NCBI GenBank assembly: GCA_023426855.1
Contig: JAEZBU010000397.1
Span: 1-8,575, forward strand
Direction: 5' to 3'
Length of the DNA stretch: 8,575 nt
Source: Pseudomonadota bacterium
GTDB taxonomy: Bacteria; Pseudomonadota; Alphaproteobacteria; Rhizobiales; Hyphomicrobiaceae
Position 1 is the stretch's first letter. Every line of letters starts with the position of its first letter. This document shows positions 1-6,170 of the stretch, piece after piece. The translations under genes were made by a program, and so were the position numbers. A model generated the notes under the pieces. It was not told the origin of the DNA. It saw only the letters and a program-made list of their open reading frames with translations, and ran no database searches.

Positions 1-1999
1 TGCGTACATCGGCGCGCAAGGTCAGATCATAACCCCAGTTCGGCCGGTATTCCGCAAAAGCATTGAAAATCTTGTACGCTTCGTAGGGCGGCGAGCCGGC
101 TGCAACGCGATCGTACTCCGGCGCGATTTCGATATCACCGCCCACGGTCCATCCGGTGCCCACGAACGTATGAGCGCCCGTGATGGTAATGATCTGGCCG
201 ACGGGCGTCGCAACGTAGTTGCCGGTGTCGGTGTCTGCCGGTTGGCCATCGATGGTGACGTCGATATTGGCGTACTTCACGCGCGCGAAGCCGTTGCCCC
301 AATTGTAACCGACGCCAATCTCGTATCCTTCCGTTTCGATATCGCGAGTGCGGATCGCGCCCATGACGCCGTTGCTGTAGGTGGCGACGCGGGCGTTATC
401 GATCTCGGAGCGGAAGATGGTACCTTCTACCGTCCACCCCTTGTAGCGGGCGACGAGGCCGGCCGTGTAGTTGTCGGATTCAACGGATTTCGGTCCATCG
501 AAGTAATTCCAGGCGGGATTCATCACAAAGTTTTCCGCCAGCGGTACGCCAGCCCAGATGTGGGACACGCCAGCCTTCGCGGTCAGGAAATCACCGATGA
601 GATCCTGCTCCGCCGAGATATTGGCGCTGAAGCCGCTATCCTTGCGATCTATGTTGTCCTGGCCGGTGAAAGTCTGGTGATCGCCACGACCACCGAACGA
701 GAGCCGTGTGCCACGAACCGGCTCGATGCGTGCCTGAGCATAGAGGCCGGCCACAAAGCTCTTCTCGGCGGATCCATCATAAGGATCGATCAGCTTGGCG
801 CGCGACTTATTGAAGTCGATGCCGGCCACCAGCGTGCCAAGGCCGAACGTGAACTTGTTCTCGGCCTTTCCGTTGAAGGTGTCGGTTTCGCCCGAGGTGA
901 TCCATTGATCGGTATAGACCGGCGAACCGTTCGGGCCCCAGAACGACGGGACAGTCACGTCGGTCTTGCTGTAGGCGACGACGACTTTCGGATTCCACAA
1001 GTTCGTCGGCGTCTCATCGCTGTAATTGAAGGTGGTGGTTTGCCGGTTCATTTCGTAGTTGCGGATGCGCGGCTCCCAAGGACGCGCAGGCACGCTGATA
1101 AAGCCTGCGTTAGCGCGGTAGGGACGCGGCGCGTCGTCGTTGAAGCGTTGATGGCTGATTTCGAAGCGGTCGCCGCTCAGCCCCTGATAGGCGATCTTGC
1201 CCAATCCGCTGAGGAAGTTGGTCTTGGTGCCCTCGACGGTCTGGCCGTTTCCGGCCTTGAAGTCATCGCCATCGCCGAAGCTGAAGTAGCCGAGAATCTC
1301 GAATCCGTTGGCCATGCCGTAGCCGGCCATGTTGCTCGTGAACACATTGCCGTTGGTGTTGAAGGTCGACTTGACGAAGCCACCCATGCCATCGCGATCG
1401 AGGAAATCGCGGACGTCCTTGGTTTCGTAGATGATGGCGCCGGCCAATGCGCCGAAACCGGCGTCGGCGGGGGCAACGCCCGCATCCACCCGAACCGCCT
1501 TCAGCATGCTCGGATCGATGAGGTTGGTCCCGTTGTGATGGAAGACCTTGTTGTTCTGCGCGGCGCCATCAATCGTCACCGCAAGGTTGGTTTCTTCGAT
1601 GCCGTTGACGTAGACCTTTTGCGACATCGGTAGCGGACTGCCGACCAGGATGCCCGGCTGACCGGAGAATACGTCCTTGATGTCGGTCGGGTTGATCCGC
1701 TCGAGATCCTGCGAGGTGATATCCGTCGAGTTGGTTCCGATGGCAGGCGCGGCGGATACTGTCCGCGGCGACGGCTGTGCCGGAGCCGGCGGCGCGGTCG
1801 CCTCGGCTTGAGGGGCCGGCGTGGCCTGAGGCGCGCGCTTGGACGCCGGCGCTTTTCTTTTGGGAGCGCTAACTTCTACCGGCGGCAACTCGGTAGGCTG
1901 TTGCGCCCGCGCCTGAGATCCGCAGGTCAATCCGCTCGCAAGCGCTGCACCGATCATTATCGCTGCGGATCTCGATCCGCTGGCACCGTCGCGACGCAT
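1..1999 (-). CDS. TonB-dependent outer-membrane receptor, C-terminus cut by window edge
   Basis: The reading frame is open for 666 codons from the ATG at 1999 to the left edge, so the last part of the beta-barrel is missing. The ATG follows a purine-rich GGGGGAGAAGG. Residues 1-33 form a signal peptide (basic start, hydrophobic stretch around 12-25, probable cut after ARA). A TonB-box-like LPPVEVSAP lies at about 38-46. An Ala/Pro/Lys-rich linker fills about 47-80, then the plug domain runs over about 80-200, with VYVNGIEETNLAVTIDGAAQ, a HHNG motif at 154-157 and the end ALAGAIIYETKDVRDFL. This plug style resembles haem/haemoglobin and FrpB-like receptors more than classic siderophore receptors. 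Glycine- and aromatic-rich barrel strands follow. There is no FecA-type signalling domain before the TonB box. It probably imports a ferric complex or haem using TonB energy; the substrate cannot be fixed from sequence. It has its own upstream region with a putative operator. Confidence 0.93.
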   Translation of the reverse strand, partial: MRRDGASGSRSAAIMIGAALASGLTCGSQARAQQPTELPPVEVSAPKRKAPASKRAPQATPAPQAEATAPPAPAQPSPRTVSAAPAIGTNSTDITSQDLERINPTDIKDVFSGQPGILVGSPLPMSQKVYVNGIEETNLAVTIDGAAQNNKVFHHNGTNLIDPSMLKAVRVDAGVAPADAGFGALAGAIIYETKDVRDFLDRDGMGGFVKSTFNTNGNVFTSNMAGYGMANGFEILGYFSFGDGDDFKAGNGQTVEGTKTNFLSGLGKIAYQGLSGDRFEISHQRFNDDAPRPYRANAGFISVPARPWEPRIRNYEMNRQTTTFNYSDETPTNLWNPKVVVAYSKTDVTVPSFWGPNGSPVYTDQWITSGETDTFNGKAENKFTFGLGTLVAGIDFNKSRAKLIDPYDGSAEKSFVAGLYAQARIEPVRGTRLSFGGRGDHQTFTGQDNIDRKDSGFSANISAEQDLIGDFLTAKAGVSHIWAGVPLAENFVMNPAWNYFDGPKSVESDNYTAGLVARYKGWTVEGTIFRSEIDNARVATYSNGVMGAIRTRDIETEGYEIGVGYNWGNGFARVKYANIDVTIDGQPADTDTGNYVATPVGQIITITGAHTFVGTGWTVGGDIEIAPEYDRVAAGSPPYEAYKIFNAFAEYRPNWGYDLTLRADVR

Positions 2000-2207
2000 A
2001 GCCTTCTCCCCCAAATACGAGACTACGATGAAGCCGCCAGTGAACGCGCCTTCATCTCTCGATGCGGGCTGGCTGCTTCTGACGCGACGAGCGTTGAGAC
2101 TGGCTGGCTGATCGTGCGGGCAGAGTTGGTTCGTTTGTTGTAGTAGTAAACGATGAGATCCGGCCGCGACGCGAAATAGCGGAACAGATGCAGAATTGGC
2201 ACATTCG
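2000..2207 (-). promoter_or_regulatory. Upstream region of the receptor gene
   Basis: This 208-nt gap separates the regulator's TAA from the receptor's ATG, both on the minus strand. It is long enough to hold a separate receptor promoter and contains the dyad at 2131-2153. I see no convincing -35/-10 pair, no TGA-N9-TCA element and no clear hairpin plus T-run terminator for the regulator. The two genes could therefore be partly co-transcribed. Confidence 0.5.
2131..2153. promoter_or_regulatory. Putative RpiR operator upstream of the receptor gene
   Basis: Six-base inverted arms TCGTTT (2131-2136) and AAACGA (2148-2153) enclose the core GTTGTAGTAGT. The 12-mer TGTAGTAGTAAA at 2139-2150 recurs exactly, in opposite orientation on the plus strand, at 3085-3096 in front of the regulator gene. 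I found no third copy. The site lies about 130 nt upstream of the receptor's ATG. As I recall, HexR, another RpiR-family regulator, binds sites built on TGTAGT-like half-sites, which fits but does not prove the assignment. Confidence 0.5.
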
Positions 2208-3068
2208 TTATTTGTGGATGGAATTGCGGAACCCGCTGAGCCGCTCCAGCGTCGAGATCGTTTTCGGCGCATCCTCAGCCGCAAGCGCGAAAATAATCGC
2301 TTCCAGGCACACCAGCGTCACGCCGTGAATGATGATACGCCCGGCATGGCCACACAGCGCTGGCACCACCACCGACGCGTGACGCGCGATGGAAATATCC
2401 GGCGTATCCGTGATCAGGACCATGGGAATCTTCAGCCGCCGCGCCTCCGCGATGATGGTGGTGGCCTCCCGCGAGGGCACGCCGTAAGCCATCATGATCA
2501 GCGCATTGATATTGCGCATTTCCAGAAGCTGTTCGGGAAGCGGCGCCGTATAGCCGTCGAAAACCGTCGTTGGCCGACCAATGCGGTTTAGTGATAAAGC
2601 GAGATATCTGGCGAGAAACGCGGTCGCCCCGATTCCGAATACGCCAATTCGGTTTGCCGGCGCGAGTCTCTCGATCGCCGCAACGATGCGAGCGCGTGTC
2701 TCGTCCGTTTCTAGTGCTGCGAATGCTTCGCGATGATCCAGAAAGACCTGATCAATCGCGGTGGCGGAATGCTCGGCGATCGAGGCGAATGTCCGCGTGA
2801 TGGTATCAACGGGCGTCTGGCCTGCTCCGGACGCAGCAGCCAAAGCCTCGCGCAACTCGCGCAGCCCGTCGAAGCCGATCGCCTGGACCGCGCGTATGAC
2901 TGTGGCATCAGACGTCCCGATCGCCTCGGCAAGCGCCATAGCCGACTTCGTCATCGCCTCATGCCGGTTGGCATCGATAAACGAGACTACGCGTGCGAGC
3001 GATGGCGACAGCCTGCCGCCTCGGGTTCGGATTCGATCCTTCAGTTTGTCCGGCTTGCCCATTGCCAT
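2208..3068 (-). CDS. RpiR/MurR-family transcriptional regulator (HTH + SIS)
   Basis: This 286-residue protein has the usual RpiR length and plan. An N-terminal winged-helix HTH covers about 18-78 (MALAEAIGTSDATVIRAVQA) and a SIS domain about 140-265 (RIGVFGIGATAFLARYLA, then KIPMVLITD). RpiR proteins control genes according to a phosphosugar bound by the SIS domain. Here the canonical S-x-S-G-x-S/T-x-E loop reads MMAYGVPSRE at 192-201, with both first serines replaced, and GxGxS reads GIGAT at 145-149, so the ligand may differ. The ATG at 3068 is chosen because GAGG lies at a fair distance upstream; a second in-frame ATG is at 3062. The gene lies between the receptor, same strand, and the divergent DUF2218 gene. 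The twin 12-mer sites suggest that it controls itself and the receptor. Family assignment is firm; ligand and targets are inference. Confidence 0.92.
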   Translation of the reverse strand: MAMGKPDKLKDRIRTRGGRLSPSLARVVSFIDANRHEAMTKSAMALAEAIGTSDATVIRAVQAIGFDGLRELREALAAASGAGQTPVDTITRTFASIAEHSATAIDQVFLDHREAFAALETDETRARIVAAIERLAPANRIGVFGIGATAFLARYLALSLNRIGRPTTVFDGYTAPLPEQLLEMRNINALIMMAYGVPSREATTIIAEARRLKIPMVLITDTPDISIARHASVVVPALCGHAGRIIIHGVTLVCLEAIIFALAAEDAPKTISTLERLSGFRNSIHK

Positions 3069-3187
3069 GATTGGCCTCAGATTCTTTACTACTACATTCT
3101 AGAATCTTTCCGTAGTGAATGCTACACGGTCCGCTCAGGCCAACTTGGGGAAGGCGCACGCCTTTTGTCCCGTCGATCGGGTGTGGA
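3069..3187. promoter_or_regulatory. Divergent promoter region, regulator / DUF2218 gene
   Basis: This 119-nt segment lies between the two divergent start codons and must hold both promoters. On the minus strand a -10-like TAGAAT (plus positions 3096-3101) overlaps the putative operator, which would suit autorepression of the regulator; no good -35 hexamer lies at standard spacing. No clear plus-strand promoter could be picked. Because the site is shared, the DUF2218 gene may be under the same control. Confidence 0.4.
3079..3107. promoter_or_regulatory. Putative RpiR operator upstream of its own gene
   Basis: Perfect seven-base inverted arms AGATTCT (3079-3085) and AGAATCT (3101-3107) enclose TTTACTACTACA (3085-3096), the exact reverse complement of the 12-mer in front of the receptor gene. 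A 10-bp palindrome ATTCTAGAAT (3096-3105) overlaps the right half. A further weak half-site GTAGTGAA at 3112-3119 nearly mirrors TTTACTAC at 3085-3092. The 12-mer sits 17-28 nt upstream of the regulator's ATG, where bound protein would block transcription. Confidence 0.5.
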
Positions 3188-3499
3188 ATGTTCGGAGCGA
3201 AGGCACGGGTAATTTCGGATAAGTCGCGCCAATACCTGGTTCAGCTCTGCAAGCATTTCGCGCATAAGGTGCCAGCCGAGTACGATTCCGATGGCAGCAA
3301 TGGGCGCATCGCGTTCGAGGTGGGATCGTGTCGGCTGACTGCCACCTACGACGCGCTGACGATTGATTGCGAAGCTGAAACCAAGGCTGATCTCGAGCGC
3401 GTGAAGCTCATCGTTGCGGACCACCTTGTCAGGTTCGCTTGGCGCGAGGATATCCGCATTACCTGGAACGACGAGGCTTTGCCGTCTGCGGCCTCATAG
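3188..3499 (+). CDS. DUF2218 family small protein
   Basis: This 103-residue protein matches the DUF2218 pattern as I know it: RQYLVQLCKHFAHK at 14-27, GRIAFEVGSCRL at 39-50, and VADHLVRFAWRE with ITW at 76-93. The biochemical role is not established. The domain is found alone or next to siderophore-interacting (ViuB-type) ferric reductases, so a role in handling imported iron complexes is likely. Cys21, His23, His26, Cys48 and His79 are possible metal ligands (inference). There is no signal peptide, so it should be cytoplasmic. The ATG at 3188 starts just before the conserved domain; an upstream in-frame ATG at 3119 would add 23 residues that do not look like the family. The gene is divergent from the regulator and its stop overlaps the convergent ATPase gene by 6 nt. 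Confidence 0.85.
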   Translation: MFGAKARVISDKSRQYLVQLCKHFAHKVPAEYDSDGSNGRIAFEVGSCRLTATYDALTIDCEAETKADLERVKLIVADHLVRFAWREDIRITWNDEALPSAAS

Positions 3500-4252
3500 G
3501 TAATACAGCCCCAATCGATGCCCTTCGACATCGTGGATCGGGATGTCGATATCGAAGATATCGCGCAGTACAGCGCTGTTGACGATCTCTTTGGGGCTGC
3601 CCTGGTGGACGACGGCGCCATCCCTCATGGCGATAATGCTGTCGGAGTAGATCGACGCAAAGTTGATGTCGTGTAACACCAGCACGAAGGTCTTCTGCAA
3701 CTCGTCGGCAACCCGCCGCACCAGCTTCATCATCGCGACCGCGTGCTTCATGTCGAGATTGTTCAGCGGTTCATCGAGCAGAACGTAGTCGGTGTTCTGG
3801 CACAAAACCATCGCAACGAACGCCCGCTGACGCTGGCCGCCGGACAGCTCGTCGGTGTACCGGTCGGCCAGATCATTGAGGCCGAGATAGCTGATGGCCT
3901 CTGAAATATAAGTGTGATCCTCTGGCGTGAGCCGACCCTTCGAATAGGGATAGCGCCCGAAGGCCACGAGATCGCGCACCGTGAGCCGCGCTGCGATATG
4001 ATTGTCTTGCCTGAGGATCGACAGCCGGCGTGCCAGCACTTCGCCCCGCGTGGTCGCGACGTCGAGATCATCAACGGTGACCGAACCCGACGTTGCCGGC
4101 ATCAGGCGGCTCATCAGGGAGAGCAGCGTAGATTTACCTGCCCCGTTTGGCCCGATGATCGACGTGACCCCACCCTTGGCAATGGTCAAAGATACGTCCC
4201 TGACGACGATAGAGCTGCCGTAGGCCTTTGTCAGATTGGTTGTGACGATCAT
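3494..4252 (-). CDS. Iron-siderophore ABC transporter ATPase (FatE/CeuD/YclP type)
   Basis: This 252-residue cytoplasmic ATPase powers the importer. All nucleotide-binding motifs are intact: Walker A GPNGAGKST at 34-42, Q-loop Gln82, signature LSGGQRQR at 136-143, Walker B YVLLD with catalytic Glu161, D-loop NNLD at 164-167 and H-loop His194. The stretch LDEPLNNLDMKHAV is typical of the FatE/CeuD/VctC/YclP branch of the FepC-like family. The start codon overlaps the stop of permease 2 as ATGA, implying translational coupling. It is the last gene of the four-gene operon. Its 3' end overlaps the convergent DUF2218 gene by 6 nt, leaving no room for a dedicated terminator. Confidence 0.95.
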   Translation of the reverse strand: MIVTTNLTKAYGSSIVVRDVSLTIAKGGVTSIIGPNGAGKSTLLSLMSRLMPATSGSVTVDDLDVATTRGEVLARRLSILRQDNHIAARLTVRDLVAFGRYPYSKGRLTPEDHTYISEAISYLGLNDLADRYTDELSGGQRQRAFVAMVLCQNTDYVLLDEPLNNLDMKHAVAMMKLVRRVADELQKTFVLVLHDINFASIYSDSIIAMRDGAVVHQGSPKEIVNSAVLRDIFDIDIPIHDVEGHRLGLYYL

Positions 4253-5223
4253 CGGGGCGCTCTGCGCAGTATGAGAAGAATGAAGGCAATTCCGCCGACA
4301 AACTCGATAATGATGCTGAGGGCGGTGTCGAAAGCGAAGACATGTTCCAGCATCGTCTGGCCGATTACGAGGGCCGCGATCGCCAGTAGCGCAGCAACCG
4401 GCAGCACATGCCTGTGCTTGGACGAACCAGCGATCTGATAGGCAAGGCTCGCAACCAGGAGGCCGAAGAAGGTGACTGGTCCGACCAGCGCCGTCGATAC
4501 TGACACCAGAACCGATACCAAAATGAGGATCAAGGTGACGATCCTCCTGTAGTCGATGCCGAGAGAAATCGCGATGTCGCGCCCAAGAGCAAGCACGTCG
4601 AAAGCCGCGAGCCTCCGTAGCCCGACAAGCGTCACCGCCAGCACCGCCAGACCGGAAATCAACAGCACGTCGGAATTGACGGTATTGAAGTTGGCAAACA
4701 GCCTATCCTGGAGAACCATAAATTCGTTCGGCGCCATGATCCGTTGCATGAGGTTGGAAAGGCTGTGAAACAGCACGCCGAGCACCAGCCCGACCAACAT
4801 TACGAGATGCAGGCTCTGCAATCGCCCTGAGAAAAGTGTCCGATACAGAACCCATGAAAAGCCGGTCATGGCCGCGCACTGGGCGAGAAACATCACTTGA
4901 GGATCCAACGCTGCAACGCGCGATGAGCCGATCGCAAAAATCAATGTCGTCTGGATCAACTGGTAGAGGGCATCCAGCCCCATCAACGACGGTGTCAGAA
5001 TGCGGTTCGCAGTAATCGTCTGGAACAGAACGGTGGAGACCGCGATCGCGTAGGCCACAAGCACCAATACCGCCAGTTTGGCGCCGCGAAACGGCAGAAC
5101 GAAATCCCAGTTGCCTTTAACGCCAACGGTCATGAAAGCCGCGGCAGCGATCAGCACAATGATCGCGAGCGACCAGATCACGCGCAGAGGTCGCTTTCCG
5201 GTGTGGTCAAACGAAGCGGGCAT
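4249..5223 (-). CDS. Iron-siderophore ABC transporter permease 2 (FecCD family, YclO/CeuC/FatC type)
   Basis: This 324-residue inner-membrane protein has many hydrophobic helices and no signal peptide, as expected for FecCD/BtuC-type permeases. The stretch LFQTITANRILTPSLMGLDALYQLIQT is close to the hallmark of the YclO/CeuC/FatC half of heterodimeric catecholate importers. The stretch LGIDYRR in the second half fits the cytoplasmic coupling loop for the ATPase. I start it at the ATG at 5223 (MPASFDHTGKR), which gives the normal family length. A longer frame back to 5340 would add about 39 Ser/Ala-rich residues that only shadow the upstream gene. It overlaps permease 1 by 17 nt and the ATPase by 4 nt, so its translation is probably coupled to both. 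Confidence 0.93.
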   Translation of the reverse strand: MPASFDHTGKRPLRVIWSLAIIVLIAAAAFMTVGVKGNWDFVLPFRGAKLAVLVLVAYAIAVSTVLFQTITANRILTPSLMGLDALYQLIQTTLIFAIGSSRVAALDPQVMFLAQCAAMTGFSWVLYRTLFSGRLQSLHLVMLVGLVLGVLFHSLSNLMQRIMAPNEFMVLQDRLFANFNTVNSDVLLISGLAVLAVTLVGLRRLAAFDVLALGRDIAISLGIDYRRIVTLILILVSVLVSVSTALVGPVTFFGLLVASLAYQIAGSSKHRHVLPVAALLAIAALVIGQTMLEHVFAFDTALSIIIEFVGGIAFILLILRRAPR

Positions 5224-6163
5224 GCTTGCGCAGAAGAAGGAAGAGGAAGACGCCACTGCCGACGACGCCGAGTACGGTGCCGATCGGGATTTCATACGGA
5301 TAGTTGAGCACACGGCCGGCGATATCGCATGCGAGCACAATGCCAGCGCCTAATATGGCGACCCAAGGCATCGTGCGCCGTACGTTATCTCCTAGCGCCA
5401 TGCTGACGACATTGGGCACTACGAGCCCCAGGAACGGGATCATGCCGACGGTGCCCACCACCCCGGCCGTGATTACGGCGACGATCGCGAGACCGACAAA
5501 AACCACAAGGCGATAATTGAGTCCGAGGTTGGTGGTGAAGTCGTGCCCCATGCCGGCAACTGTGAACCAGTCTGCCAGCCGATAGGCGAGCAGCGTCAGG
5601 CCGAAGCCGATCCAAAGAAGTTCGTAACGTCCCTGCAAAATCATCGAGAAGTCGCCCGTGGCCCAGCCGGACAACGACTGCATCAAGTCAAAGCGGTAAG
5701 CGATGAAAGTCGCCATGGCATTGATGACGCCGCCAAACAGTATTCCGATCAGCGGCACCAGCAGCGTCGATTGCAGCGGAATGCGATCGAGAATCCGCAG
5801 GAAAAGCAGCGTTGCAATAAGGGCGACACCGGATGCCACCGCAATTCGGATCGGTATGGAAGCTTCGGGCAGGAAGATGAGCACAAGCAGGAAGCCCAGC
5901 TTCGCCGCCTCTGCGGTCCCCACGGTGGAGGGTTCAGCGAAGCGGTTTCGTGCAAGCATCTGCATCAGCGTGCCGGCCACTGCCATGGCTGTGCCGGCAA
6001 GGATCAGCGCCAGCGTGCGCGGCAGCCGGCTGATGAGCAAAACATCCATAGATCCGTCATCCCAGCCGGAATCCAGAATGGACAGCACGGAGATATCGCT
6101 GGCGCCAACGAACATGCTCGTGAGCGCGAGGACCAATATGATGACAGCCGCCCCTGCCAGCAC
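5207..6163 (-). CDS. Iron-siderophore ABC transporter permease 1 (FecCD family, YclN/CeuB/FatD type)
   Basis: This 318-residue FecCD permease would form the membrane channel with permease 2. Visible hallmarks are SRLPRTLALILAGTAMAVAG, then LMQMLARNRFAEPSTVGTAEAAKLG, the coupling-loop region TNLGLNYR, and a late GMIPFLGLVVPNVVSMALGDNVRR. RNRFAEPSTVGT marks the YclN/CeuB/FatD branch rather than FecC or FepD. No ATG gives a full first helix. I chose the GTG at 6163, preceded by GGTAGG at good spacing and only 7 nt after the binding-protein stop. The next ATG (MFVGAS) would remove helix 1, and extension to 6307 would only shadow the binding-protein gene. The start is less certain than the identity. 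Confidence 0.9.
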   Translation of the reverse strand: MLAGAAVIILVLALTSMFVGASDISVLSILDSGWDDGSMDVLLISRLPRTLALILAGTAMAVAGTLMQMLARNRFAEPSTVGTAEAAKLGFLLVLIFLPEASIPIRIAVASGVALIATLLFLRILDRIPLQSTLLVPLIGILFGGVINAMATFIAYRFDLMQSLSGWATGDFSMILQGRYELLWIGFGLTLLAYRLADWFTVAGMGHDFTTNLGLNYRLVVFVGLAIVAVITAGVVGTVGMIPFLGLVVPNVVSMALGDNVRRTMPWVAILGAGIVLACDIAGRVLNYPYEIPIGTVLGVVGSGVFLFLLLRKHARFV

Positions 6164-6170
6164 AGCGAAC

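Noticed and set aside
170..1633. 487-codon open frame on the plus strand opposite the receptor gene
   Set aside because: It is fully antisense to a clear TonB receptor, shows no recognisable domain, and long antisense frames are expected in GC-rich coding sequence.
2018..2992. Shared ACGAGACTACG at about 2018 and about 2984
   Set aside because: One copy lies inside the regulator's coding sequence and the flanks do not match, so it is probably chance.
3096..3105. Palindrome ATTCTAGAAT as an Irr (ICE) box
   Set aside because: The half-sites face the wrong way (TTCT..AGAA instead of AGAA..TTCT as I recall the motif), so it is better read as part of the RpiR-site dyad.
5224..5340. Longer N-terminus for permease 2
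   Set aside because: The extra residues are Ser/Ala-rich, overlap the end of permease 1 in another frame and exceed the family's normal length.
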